Below are positions 1-8,291 of a DNA stretch of 64,000 nt, one piece after another. Location: NCBI GenBank assembly GCA_016875405.1, contig VGRJ01000007.1:23857-87856 (forward strand). The letters run 5' to 3'. The number at the start of each line of letters is the position of its first letter. The first letter of the stretch is position 1. Source of the DNA: Deltaproteobacteria bacterium. GTDB taxonomy: Bacteria; Myxococcota_A; Polyangia; Polyangiales; Polyangiaceae. The notes under the pieces were generated by a model, which was not told the DNA's origin, ran no database searches, and saw nothing but the letters and a program-made list of their open reading frames with translations. The translations under genes were made by a program, and so were the position numbers.

Positions 1-1911
1 TCCGAGCGCGCGCGCCGCCGCGCGATAGACGATGTCTTCGACCAGCGTGCTCTTCCCCGAGCCGCTAGGACCACAGACCGCGACCACCCTGCCGAGCGGG
101 AGTGCGACGTCGACGCCGCGGAGGTTGTTGGCGCGGGCGCCGCGCACTCGAAGGACACGACCGTCGAGCGCACGAGGCGCGCCGAGCGTCACGGCGTCGA
201 GGGTCTTTGCGGTGCTCCCTCCGTGCCGGCGCGCATCCGTCGGAGTCCCGTCGAAGACGAGGGCACCCCCCTCTCTTCCAGCGCTCGGACCGAGCTCGAG
301 TACGCGGTCGGCCGCGTCGATGACCCGCGGGTCATGTTCCACGACGACCACGGCGTTGCCCCGCCGTGCGAGCTCGCCCATCGCCTCGACGAGGGGCGGG
401 AGGTCGGTCGGGTGCAGGCCGACGGTGGGTTCATCGAGGACGAAGAGCGCCCCCGTGAGCGAGCTGCCGAGCGCCGCGGTGAGCGACACGCGCTGAGCCT
501 CGCCGCCCGAGAGCGTCCGAGCCTGACGGTCCAGCGTGAGGTAGCCAAGCCCGACACGCTCGAGGTACCCGAGGCGCATCAGGAGCTCATCCCGCGCGAG
601 GCTCCCCTGCCCGCTCGTCGTCGCGAGCGCCTCCAGCCTGCGCCGCGCGTCGCGGAGCTCGAGGCCGTGCCAGTCCCCGAGATCGAGCCCATCGACGCGG
701 TAGCCGAGCGCAGTCGGGCCGAGCCGCTTTCCGCCGCAGGCGCCGCAGGGATCGTAGGCGCGGTAGCGCGCGAGCATCACGCGCACGTGCATCTTGTAGC
801 TCTTTGTCTCGAGCCACTCGAACCAGAGCCGCACGCCAGGATACTTTCCGCCGGTCCATCCTCCTTCGCCGTCGAGCACGGCGCGACGCTGCTCCTCGGT
901 GAGGTCGCCCCATGGCGTGCTCATCGAGATCCCGCGCCGCTCGCAGAATTTGGCGAGCGCGCGCCGCTCCCAGGCGGTCTTCTTGCCACGCCACGGTCGA
1001 ATCGCTCCGTCCGCGAGCGTCGCCTTGGGGTCGGGCGCGACCTTGTGCCAGTCGACGCCGAGGACCCGGCCGAAGCCGCGGCAGCTGCCGCACGCACCGA
1101 CAGGCGACTGGTAAGAGAAGAGGCCCGGAGTCGGGGCACGAAAGCCCTTGCCGCACCCCGGACAAGAGAGACCGCTCGCGAGCGGCAGCACGACGCCACC
1201 TTCGACGAACACCTCGGCCCGATCGTCGCCACGGCGCCACGCGACCTCGAGGGCCGCTGCGAGTCGCGCGCGCTCGCGAGTGGCGAGCTTCAGGCGATCG
1301 ACGACGACGTCGAGCCCGCCCCCGACGAGCACGTCCGTCGGACGCACCTCGTCGAGGTCGCGGGCTTCCCCTCCGACCAAGACGCGCCGATAGCCCTCGC
1401 CGAGCAGCCGCTCGCGAAGCTCGAGGTAGTGCTCGGTCCCCTCGATTCGAGCGCGATACGTGACGATCGCGCGCTCCCCGTCGTGGGTGTGAATCGCGCG
1501 GAGCGCCGCCTCGGTCGGATCCGAGCGCTCGGCGAGGCGCCCACACTCACCGCACAGCGGCCGAGCCTCGCGGAGGAACAGCGCGGCGAGATAGGGCTCG
1601 AGGTCCGCCATCGTCGCGACGGTCGAGCGCGAGCTCTTCACGGGCGCGCGGCGATCCACCGCGACCCCGGCCGCAACGGGCTCGAGCTTGTCCATCGGCG
1701 GACGCTCGAGGCGCTCGAGGAACTGGCGCGCGTACGGGCTGAAGCTCTCGACGAACCGCCGCTGCGCCTCGGCGTACAACGTATCGAAGGCCAACGAGGA
1801 CTTCCCCGACCCCGAGACCCCGGTCACCGCGACGAGCTCGCCAGCGCGGAGCGTGACCGACACGCCCTTCAGGTTGTGGAGCCGGGCGCCGGAGAGCTCG
1901 ATGGTGTGCAT
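1..1911 (-). CDS. uvrA: UvrA-type excinuclease ABC subunit A, 3' part outside window
   Basis: DNA-damage recognition ATPase of nucleotide excision repair, acting with UvrB in the cytoplasm. About 637 N-terminal residues are visible. They hold the first Walker A (GVSGSGKSS, about residues 31-39), a CPGC...CGSC zinc-finger region, a second Cys pair in DPCGACGGKRL, the ABC signature LSGGEAQR with LDEPTVGLHP, and the second Walker A (GPSGSGKS, residues 614-621). Canonical UvrA has the same order and is about 940 residues, so roughly 300 residues lie beyond position 1. The start ATG at 1909-1911 gives MHTIELSGARLHNLKG, a normal UvrA beginning. The segment after the first Walker A (YARQFLERLERPP, then RSTVATMADL) departs from the canonical LSAYARQFL...NPRSTVGT form and may mark a UvrA paralogue. 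It is divergent from the DUF2505 gene across 63 bp. Confidence 0.93.
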   Translation of the reverse strand, partial: MHTIELSGARLHNLKGVSVTLRAGELVAVTGVSGSGKSSLAFDTLYAEAQRRFVESFSPYARQFLERLERPPMDKLEPVAAGVAVDRRAPVKSSRSTVATMADLEPYLAALFLREARPLCGECGRLAERSDPTEAALRAIHTHDGERAIVTYRARIEGTEHYLELRERLLGEGYRRVLVGGEARDLDEVRPTDVLVGGGLDVVVDRLKLATRERARLAAALEVAWRRGDDRAEVFVEGGVVLPLASGLSCPGCGKGFRAPTPGLFSYQSPVGACGSCRGFGRVLGVDWHKVAPDPKATLADGAIRPWRGKKTAWERRALAKFCERRGISMSTPWGDLTEEQRRAVLDGEGGWTGGKYPGVRLWFEWLETKSYKMHVRVMLARYRAYDPCGACGGKRLGPTALGYRVDGLDLGDWHGLELRDARRRLEALATTSGQGSLARDELLMRLGYLERVGLGYLTLDRQARTLSGGEAQRVSLTAALGSSLTGALFVLDEPTVGLHPTDLPPLVEAMGELARRGNAVVVVEHDPRVIDAADRVLELGPSAGREGGALVFDGTPTDARRHGGSTAKTLDAVTLGAPRALDGRVLRVRGARANNLRGVDVALPLGRVVAVCGPSGSGKSTLVEDIVYRAAARALG

Positions 1912-1974
1912 CGGGCGGGATCTACCGCCCCGGAGCGAGGGGTGCTAGCAACTCTGGCCGCAAGGAGACGCGCC

Positions 1975-2487
1975 ATGAAGAAGCTCCAGCTCACGCACGA
2001 GATCCACTGCTCGGTCGAACACTTCTGGGAGGTGTTCTTCGACAAGGGCTTCAACACCACGCTCTACCTGAACGAGCTCGGCTTCCCGAAGTACGAGATC
2101 CTGGAGCAGCGCGAGGAGGGCGGAAAGGTCGCCTATCGCAAGACCCGCGGCACACCGAGGGCGGACGCGCCCGCGGCGGTGAAGAAGCTGATGGGCGACG
2201 GATTCGGCTACGACGAAGAGGGCCGGTTCGACTCGAGCGGCCGGCTCTGGACGTTCAAGCTCAAGATGAACACCCTCGCCGACAAGCTCCGTACCGAGGG
2301 CTCCGTGCGCTGCGAGGCCGCCGGCCCCGACCGCTGCAAGCGGATCATGCAAATGGAGTTCGAGGCGAAGATCTTCGGCGTCGGCAGCATCATCGAGGCC
2401 TTCTCCGAGGGAGAGATGAAGAAGGGCTGGGACCAGAGCGCCGCCTACATGAACCGCTGGGTGAAGGACCACCCGAAGGCGGGCTGA
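1975..2487 (+). CDS. DUF2505 (SRPBCC-fold) protein
   Basis: A 170-residue soluble protein that looks like the DUF2505 family, whose members have the START/SRPBCC lipid-binding fold; no reaction is established. The family feel comes from the opening strand KLQLTHEIHCSVEHFWEVFF, the central beta-rich stretch and the closing amphipathic helix with GEMKKGWDQSAAYMNRW. There is no signal peptide. The ATG at 1975 was chosen because AAGGAG sits 8 bp upstream; longer in-frame extensions only run antisense through uvrA. The gene converges with the small minus-strand gene ending at 2507, with 19 bp between stops. Confidence 0.8.
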   Translation: MKKLQLTHEIHCSVEHFWEVFFDKGFNTTLYLNELGFPKYEILEQREEGGKVAYRKTRGTPRADAPAAVKKLMGDGFGYDEEGRFDSSGRLWTFKLKMNTLADKLRTEGSVRCEAAGPDRCKRIMQMEFEAKIFGVGSIIEAFSEGEMKKGWDQSAAYMNRWVKDHPKAG

Positions 2488-2506
2488 GCCCTCGGTCCGC
2501 CGCGAC

Positions 2507-2779
2507 TCAAGCCGAGGACGCCGCCCCGAGGCTCTCCTCGACGAGCGCGCGCTGCGGTCGAGTGAGGTTCACGAGCCGCCCGTCGACGGTGAACATGCCA
2601 TCGTCTCTGCGTACGCTTCGCGCCACCTTCAAGTCGAGCACCTCAGCCGCCTCCTCGACGACCGCCTTCAGCGGAGTACCAGGAGCGTACGCGCGTGAGG
2701 CGCGCATCCAGAAGCGCTCGCCCTCGACACGGTCGAGCTCGGCGGTCGCGCCGGCAGGGAGCGTCAGACGGAGGCTCAT
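2507..2779 (-). CDS. small hypothetical protein downstream of smpB
   Basis: A 90-residue protein that I do not recognise. It starts MSLRLTLPAGATAELDRVEG and has a mixed alpha/beta look with no signal peptide, membrane segment or cysteine cluster. Its ATG (2777-2779) overlaps the smpB stop as ATGA, so it is probably translationally coupled to smpB and is real. The phrase DDGMFTVDGRLVNLTRPQRALV suggests a compact domain near the C-terminus. No function can be assigned. Confidence 0.65.
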   Translation of the reverse strand: MSLRLTLPAGATAELDRVEGERFWMRASRAYAPGTPLKAVVEEAAEVLDLKVARSVRRDDGMFTVDGRLVNLTRPQRALVEESLGAASSA

Positions 2780-3270
2780 CCGCGCCTTCCGGAGACCGCC
2801 GCGCGAGCCTCTCGATCGGCCTCCTTGCGCTTCAGCGACTCACGCTTGTCGTGGAGCTTCTTGCCACGAGCGAGAGCGATCTCGAGCTTGGCGCGTCCAC
2901 CCCTGAAGTAGATCTTCGTGGCGACGACGGTCATCCCCTCGCGCTCGGTCGCGCGCTCGATCGCGTCGATCTCGTCGCGATTGAGCAGGAGCTTGCGCTT
3001 GCGCTTCGGCTCATGACCGAACGGAGTACCGGAGAGCTCGGGGATGTTGGCGCCGTGCACGAAGGCCTCGCCGCGCTCGATGGTCACGTAAGCGTCGCTG
3101 AGATCCGCCTTCCCCGCGCGCAGCACCTTCACCTCGCTGCCGATGAGCTGAAGACCGGCCTCGTAGGTGTCGCTGAGCTCGTAGTCGAAGCTCGCTCGAC
3201 GGTTCTTCGCGATGATGCCATCCCCGTACTGCTCGACCGCGGGGGCGTCGTTCTTCTTGTGCTTCGCCAT
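2776..3270 (-). CDS. smpB: SsrA-binding protein SmpB
   Basis: Binds tmRNA and brings it to stalled ribosomes for trans-translation. The 164 residues cover the whole family: the core GIIAKNRRASFDYEL, the SEVKVLRAGKADLSDAYV strand-helix, HGANIPEL, KRKLLLNRDEI and the basic tail KKLHDKRESLKRKEADREAR, which in SmpB enters the decoding centre. I chose the ATG at 3268-3270 because this gives the normal family length and GAGGAG lies just upstream. No stop codon separates it from the ChaN-like gene: the frame is open from 4167 to 2776. SmpB could therefore also be made as a C-terminal fusion, but that product would carry a lipoprotein signal, so independent initiation is more likely. Confidence 0.93.
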   Translation of the reverse strand: MAKHKKNDAPAVEQYGDGIIAKNRRASFDYELSDTYEAGLQLIGSEVKVLRAGKADLSDAYVTIERGEAFVHGANIPELSGTPFGHEPKRKRKLLLNRDEIDAIERATEREGMTVVATKIYFRGGRAKLEIALARGKKLHDKRESLKRKEADREARAAVSGRRG

Positions 3271-4167
3271 GCGCTCCTCGGGGACGGTCAACACGTAGTC
3301 GCTCGCGGCGAGCGAGGGAAGTCCGCCGCGTCCCGAGCGCGTCAGCACCGATACGATTGGCCCATGGCGGCGACCTGCCGCCTCGAGTCGTCGCGCGATG
3401 CGGCGAGGGATCGCGCTGCGATGGCAGTGCCCGTTCCCGGCGACGACGACGACCTGTCGCGGCGCGTTCGACGGCACGAGCAACCACGCGGCCGCGGTCG
3501 CGGCCATCGTCTCGTCCCAGATCACCTGTGCGGTGTAGAGCGCCTCCGCGCCTCCCCCATGGGCGTGTGCGCCCATCGCCGCTGCGAAGAATCGCTGGTG
3601 TTCGGCGTCGTCAAGGACCAGCTCGGGCACCTCTGCGCGCACGGCGGGCGGCAGCGCGTCGAGCCCCATCTTGGCAACCGCACGCGTCACCTCACGGCGC
3701 GCGTTCAGCGCAAGCAAGGCATCGACCGCCCCGCGCGCCCCTTCGAGCAGCGGGCGATACGGCTCCGGATCGTGCCCCCAGCGATGGGTCCAATCCGTCG
3801 CGGCGAGAAGCCCTCGGTGATCGAGCGCGCCGCGATGGTATGCGTCGAGCGCGGGTTGAGCCGTGCGCTCGAACATTTCGAGCCCAAGGGCCAAGGCGCG
3901 CCCTTCAGCGCGCGCCGCCTGCCCCCAGGTCTCCACGAGCCTCCCGTGCAGCCGGTGATGGGTCGAAGTCCCGTGCTGTTCGCCGAGGCACACGACGTCG
4001 GCGCGCGCGCCCATCCGAACGAACTCGGCGAGGGGGACCACGCGGCCGTTCGCCTCGACCTCCGCCACGATGGGCAGCGGGGCGGCCGCGGGCGCCCTCG
4101 CCCCCGAGGGGACGACGCAACCAACCAGCGCGGGCGCGAGCGCCGCGAGCGCGAGGAGCCGCTTCAT
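2776..4167 (-). CDS. ChaN-like lipoprotein reading in frame into SmpB
   Basis: The open frame is 463 residues; about residues 1-299 are the ChaN-like part and 300-463 are SmpB (annotated separately). ChaN-family proteins are surface or periplasmic lipoproteins linked to heme/iron uptake. Seen here: a signal peptide ending LVGC (Cys17), the family opening VVCLGEQHGTSTHHRLHGRL, GLEMFERTAQPALDAY, a central TDWTHRWGHDPEPYRPLLEGAR and a final VVVVAGNGHCHRSAIPRRI strand. The domain looks complete at SDYVLTVPEER, where a stop would be expected and none exists. The start ATG overlaps the upstream gene's stop as ATGA (4164-4167). Either the stop was lost and smpB re-initiates, or a true fusion is made, or there is a small sequencing indel. 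Confidence 0.8.
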   Translation of the reverse strand: MKRLLALAALAPALVGCVVPSGARAPAAAPLPIVAEVEANGRVVPLAEFVRMGARADVVCLGEQHGTSTHHRLHGRLVETWGQAARAEGRALALGLEMFERTAQPALDAYHRGALDHRGLLAATDWTHRWGHDPEPYRPLLEGARGAVDALLALNARREVTRAVAKMGLDALPPAVRAEVPELVLDDAEHQRFFAAAMGAHAHGGGAEALYTAQVIWDETMAATAAAWLLVPSNAPRQVVVVAGNGHCHRSAIPRRIARRLEAAGRRHGPIVSVLTRSGRGGLPSLAASDYVLTVPEERMAKHKKNDAPAVEQYGDGIIAKNRRASFDYELSDTYEAGLQLIGSEVKVLRAGKADLSDAYVTIERGEAFVHGANIPELSGTPFGHEPKRKRKLLLNRDEIDAIERATEREGMTVVATKIYFRGGRAKLEIALARGKKLHDKRESLKRKEADREARAAVSGRRG

Positions 4168-6443
4168 CGCATGGCTCCCGATGGCACGCGCACCGGACCA
4201 GAGTCGCTCGGCACCTCGACGAGTCGGCGCCCGAGCGCCTCCTCGACGTCTGCGAGCGTCACCACGGGCCCCGTGGCCGCTCGTGCCGCGCGGACGAGGA
4301 CGGCGTGGAGCTCGGCCTCGTTGCCGGGCCAGCCGTACTCGGAGAGCGCGCGCTGAGCATCGAGCGCAAGGCCGAGAGCCTCCCCGCGCAGCTGAACCCC
4401 CAGGCGCGCGAGCTCGTGGAGAGAGAGCGGTCGGAGGTCCTCACCGCGCTCGGCGAGGAGCGGTGGCACAACCAACCGGTCGGAGAAGAGCGCCGCGAAG
4501 TGCTGGTCGAGCATCCCCGCGGCGAGCATCGCCTGCGGCGCCTCGGGCAACACGGCGATGACGGCGGTGTCCTCGCGGCGACCAGTCCCGATCGCGCGCT
4601 GGACCTCGAGCGGTAGCGCCTGCGCGTCGAGCACGACCAAGCTCCCTCCGCGGGCGAGCTCGAGCAGAGAGCGCCGCGGCTCGAGCCACGTCTCGAGGAG
4701 CTGCTCCTCGCGCCGCATCGCATCGACGATGAGCATGAGCTGCCCCTGCCGCGGCGAGGCGAGGTGGACGACGGCTGCCCAGCCGAGGGCATCGCCGCCG
4801 GGCCGCTGCAGCACGGCGACGGGCTCGCCCCGCGCGCCGAGATGCTCGGCCGTCGTGAGGGCCATGCGAGCGGCCGGCCCATAGCTCGCCCGTCGCGCGC
4901 GCTCGGCGAGGTACACAGCGGCCGCGCGCTGGCGCGCCTCCTCGCGGGTGAGGCGCTCGCGCAGGGCGTCGATCTCGACCGAAAGGGCGAGCTTGTCACG
5001 CTCGGTCTCGACGGCGTGCTCGCGGGAGCGATCGAGTCGCGCCTCGGCGCCCGCCGCGACGGCGAGGTGGTCTGCAAGGCAACGCAGCGCGCGCACCTCC
5101 TCGTACGAGAGCGGCTCGGACCGACCGGCGGAAGGCCACAGGAACAGGCCAATCGGTACGTCGTCATCGACGAGCAAGGCGGCCGCTCCCGCGCTGCGAC
5201 CGTCGAGCCAAGCGAGCCAGGGACGCACCTCTCCCCGCCGGACCTGAAGCGCTCGCAGCACCTCGGTGCTGACAACGCGCTCCGGCTCCAAGGACGCGAG
5301 CTCGACGAGCGCGAGCGGAACCTCGGCATGCTCGCCATGCAAGTAGCCCGCGCGGTCGACGACCAGCCGGTCGTTCGTCGCAAAGCGATACAGCGCGGCG
5401 CTGCCTTCTCCGCTGCCCAGCGCGTCGCGGATGGCCGAGAGAGCGAGGATCACGGCTTGACGGGGGTCAGGTGCCTTGGCCGCGCGCGTCGCCTGCTCGA
5501 GCGCTCGCACGGTCCGTCCTCGCGCAGGCGCCATTCGCTCGGCGATGCGAGGCGCGAACATGCCGAGGGCGACCGCGAGCGCCGTGACGATGAAGAGGAT
5601 CGCACCCGCGTGCGTCGGAGCCTTGTAAGCGATCACGACCGCGATCGACATCAGCGGCGTCGCGAGCATCGTGACGGCCGCGAGGAGCCGCAAGACGCGC
5701 GCGACGAGCGCGGGACGCTGCGAATTGGAGCACGCCACGAAGGCGATCGCCGACGCGAGAGACGCGAGTGGCACGAGCCGCTCGGGCGAGGCGACCTCCA
5801 TCAACGATGCCAGCGCTCCGAGGGCGAGGCACACGACGCTTAGCCACAGCGCCCCGGCGGCGCGCTCAGCGACACCGAGCTCGTACCGGCGCGCCCGAAA
5901 GCTCCGAAAAGAGGCGACCATTCCGATCCCGACCGAACCGAGCGACGCGGCGAGCACGGCATAATCGACCGTGAGCGCGTCGACGACGACGTCTCCGGAG
6001 AGCGCGCGCAGCGCCGCCACGCCGACCGCTGCCATCCAGAGGAGTGACGTGGCCCACGCGGCATCGTTCGAGGCATCGAGTGTCCTCGACGTGCCCCCGA
6101 GCGCGCCGATTCGCGAGAGGGCGATCGGTGCCGACGTCGCGGCGAGCGCGAGGCCCACGGCGCGCGCGGCGACGAACGCGGGACGCGCGGGCGCGAGCTC
6201 GGCCGTGAGCACCGCGGCGGCGCCCGCGGCGACCCCCTTCGCGGCGCGACGGGCGGTCGCATCGATCCAATCGGCCCCGAGCGCTGGCGCAGAGGCGAGG
6301 CGCCACCCCAGCCCTAGTACGAGCGCCCCGAGGAGGAGACCTGCCCACGCTTCGGGCGCGTCGGGCGCAGACTGCAGGTGCGCCGCACCCACGTAGAGGA
6401 CGAGCGCCATGGCTCCCCAGAACGAGCGCTCGCGCACCGGCAT
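4164..6443 (-). CDS. membrane protein with degenerate sigma-54-activator AAA+ domain
   Basis: About 759 residues from the ATG at 6441-6443; earlier in-frame starts would overlap the upstream gene, and TTG codons nearby remain possible. The N-terminal half has about eight hydrophobic helices, then a GAF-like region and a coiled-coil stretch (AVETERDKLALSVEIDALRERL). The last 220 residues align by eye with the sigma-54 interaction domain: VHLASPR, a Walker B-like GGSLVVLDAQALPLEVQ, LVVPPLLAERGEDLRPL and YGWPGNEAELHAVLVRA. The Walker A loop is lost (QRPGGDALG in place of GESGTGKE), there is no GAFTGA loop, and no HTH follows. It is likely a membrane-bound pseudo-activator or scaffold rather than a transcription activator. 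Confidence 0.72.
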   Translation of the reverse strand: MPVRERSFWGAMALVLYVGAAHLQSAPDAPEAWAGLLLGALVLGLGWRLASAPALGADWIDATARRAAKGVAAGAAAVLTAELAPARPAFVAARAVGLALAATSAPIALSRIGALGGTSRTLDASNDAAWATSLLWMAAVGVAALRALSGDVVVDALTVDYAVLAASLGSVGIGMVASFRSFRARRYELGVAERAAGALWLSVVCLALGALASLMEVASPERLVPLASLASAIAFVACSNSQRPALVARVLRLLAAVTMLATPLMSIAVVIAYKAPTHAGAILFIVTALAVALGMFAPRIAERMAPARGRTVRALEQATRAAKAPDPRQAVILALSAIRDALGSGEGSAALYRFATNDRLVVDRAGYLHGEHAEVPLALVELASLEPERVVSTEVLRALQVRRGEVRPWLAWLDGRSAGAAALLVDDDVPIGLFLWPSAGRSEPLSYEEVRALRCLADHLAVAAGAEARLDRSREHAVETERDKLALSVEIDALRERLTREEARQRAAAVYLAERARRASYGPAARMALTTAEHLGARGEPVAVLQRPGGDALGWAAVVHLASPRQGQLMLIVDAMRREEQLLETWLEPRRSLLELARGGSLVVLDAQALPLEVQRAIGTGRREDTAVIAVLPEAPQAMLAAGMLDQHFAALFSDRLVVPPLLAERGEDLRPLSLHELARLGVQLRGEALGLALDAQRALSEYGWPGNEAELHAVLVRAARAATGPVVTLADVEEALGRRLVEVPSDSGPVRVPSGAMR

Positions 6444-6502
6444 GCTGTTGAGAGCGTAGCGTTGCCCGTCCCGAGTCGCCAACTTGACGACCGAGTACGC
6501 CG

Positions 6503-8284
6503 TCAGGGCGAGAAGGCGTAGACGACGCCGTCTTCCAGATTGTCGGCGGTCTTCACTGCGACGCCTCCAAACAGGTAGCCACCGCTCGTCGAGCCGAGCG
6601 CGTAGACGGAGTCCCCGTCGACGAGCGCTGCGAGCAGGAAATCCTGGGCAGGTCCGCCGATGACGCGCCGCCAAAGTGGCGCCCCCTCACGCGTCGTCCG
6701 CACCACGAAGCCGTCGTAAGCCCCGACCGAGTCGACGTCCTTGCCGAAGAGGTTGAGCTTCCCCGGGCCGCCTCCTGGGCCGATGAACGTGCCGGTGACG
6801 GTCAGGTTGCTTGCGGCATCGAACGCGACACGGCTCAACAGCAGCTCGGCGTTCCCGATGAACGGCTTCGCCCAGCGGACGTCGCCGGTCTGCCCGTCGA
6901 GGACGATGACGTAGCCCTCCGAGGCGTCGCCCCCCTTGAAGCCGATGTTCTTGTCGACCGACATCTCGTAGAGGAAGCGGCCGCTCACCGCGACGAGCCC
7001 GTCGGGCGACAGCGCGACACCGCTGATGCGCTCGGCCGAGCCGCCCCCGAACACGCGCCACCAGCGCACGGCGTCGACGTCGGGACTTAGGCGCATGACG
7101 AGGACGTCGTCGTAGTTGGGCGCGAGCACCGTCGTCCCCGCGACGAGCGCGCTGCCTCGGAGAATTCCGGCGACGATGAGATCGCCGTCCGGCGCCACCG
7201 TGAGCCGCTCGAAGGTCAGGTAGCTCTGGGCCGAGAGGAAGTCCTTCGACCACAGCTGCGCACCGTCGAGCCCCAGCTTCACGATGCGTCCGCGCTTCGA
7301 GCCGCCGATGCCAGTCACGCCGGCCTCGCCGACGACGAAGAGCGCGTTCGCCCCAGGTGGCAGGGCGACGTCGTTCATCGAGTCGGATTCGGGGGTGGCT
7401 TCGAGCACCTTCGCCCAGACGACCTTCCCCGCGAGGTCGACCTTGAAGACCATCCCGTTCCGCTGCCCCCCGACGCACGGCGTCGCCGCGGGATCCGGAA
7501 ACACGAGCCCCTGCGAGCAGAAGCCCACCGCATAGCCCTCGTCCTTCCCGTCGACCGCGACCGCGAGGACGGCGTCGTCGCCGGACGAGCCCAAGGAAAG
7601 CGCCGCCTTCACCTCACCCTTTGCCGTGAGACGCGCCACGAACGCATCCTGAGCGCCTCCCTGGAACGGCCCGAAGGCTCCGCCGTGCGTGCCCCCGACG
7701 AACCACGCACCTTCGCTCGTCCCCACACCGGAGACGATTCGATCCGAGCCAGGAGACTTGGCTGTGGTCAAGACGCCCTTTGGATCGCCCGTCGCGCAGC
7801 GCCCGAGCCCGTCGCAGCGGTTGTCTCCGCACGCTCCGCCAGGCTCCTCCGTGCCGCTCGCCGCCGCACGGCACGTGCCCTCGAACCCCGGCTCGGCGCA
7901 CGAGGCGCAGACACCGCACGCGGTCGCGCAGCAGCGCTCATCGACGCAGGCCCCACTCTCGCACGAGGAGGCTGCGTCGCAGCTCTCCCCGTCGACGAGG
8001 ACGCACGCGCCGCTCTCGTTGCAGCGCCGTCCCTCACCGCACGGAAACTTCGAGGGCACGAGCAGGTCGACGCACGAGCCCGCGTCGCACGACGCCATCC
8101 GGCAGGGTTCGCTCGGCTCCGCGCACTCCGCATCGGTCACGCACTCAGGGCCCGAGTGTCCTCCGGCCCCGGCGGCCCCACCCGCGCCGGCAGGGGCCGC
8201 GGTGGGCTCGTATTCGCCGACGCCGAGAACCTGGGCGCAGGCCGCCGTGAGGAAGCAGGCGAGCGTAAGAGGCCAAGCCCTCAT
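6503..8284 (-). CDS. Cys-rich beta-propeller lipoprotein
   Basis: A 593-residue probable outer-membrane lipoprotein with signal peptide and lipobox LTAAC (Cys16). Residues about 45-165 are a cysteine-rich spacer of the myxobacterial type (CVTDAEC, CRMASCDAGSC, CCATACGVCASC). The rest is made of repeated blades such as GGAFGPFQGGAQDAFVARL and YDGFVVRTTREGAPLWRRV, which resemble SBBP-type beta-propeller repeats. Function is unknown; binding or adhesion outside the cell is a guess from architecture. Its stop lies 59 bp before the chosen start of the membrane AAA+-like gene, on the same strand. It follows the PP2C gene with only 7 bp between them. Confidence 0.78.
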   Translation of the reverse strand: MRAWPLTLACFLTAACAQVLGVGEYEPTAAPAGAGGAAGAGGHSGPECVTDAECAEPSEPCRMASCDAGSCVDLLVPSKFPCGEGRRCNESGACVLVDGESCDAASSCESGACVDERCCATACGVCASCAEPGFEGTCRAAASGTEEPGGACGDNRCDGLGRCATGDPKGVLTTAKSPGSDRIVSGVGTSEGAWFVGGTHGGAFGPFQGGAQDAFVARLTAKGEVKAALSLGSSGDDAVLAVAVDGKDEGYAVGFCSQGLVFPDPAATPCVGGQRNGMVFKVDLAGKVVWAKVLEATPESDSMNDVALPPGANALFVVGEAGVTGIGGSKRGRIVKLGLDGAQLWSKDFLSAQSYLTFERLTVAPDGDLIVAGILRGSALVAGTTVLAPNYDDVLVMRLSPDVDAVRWWRVFGGGSAERISGVALSPDGLVAVSGRFLYEMSVDKNIGFKGGDASEGYVIVLDGQTGDVRWAKPFIGNAELLLSRVAFDAASNLTVTGTFIGPGGGPGKLNLFGKDVDSVGAYDGFVVRTTREGAPLWRRVIGGPAQDFLLAALVDGDSVYALGSTSGGYLFGGVAVKTADNLEDGVVYAFSP

Positions 8285-8291
8285 GGTCCGC

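Noticed and set aside
223..2487. 754-codon plus-strand frame running into the DUF2505 gene
   Set aside because: Its first 580 codons are antisense to uvrA, which has clear motifs; only the part from 1975 is a gene.
2490..2517. CCTCGG...CCGAGG inverted repeat between convergent genes
   Set aside because: Only 6-bp arms, a 16-bp loop, no T-tract, and it extends into coding sequence.
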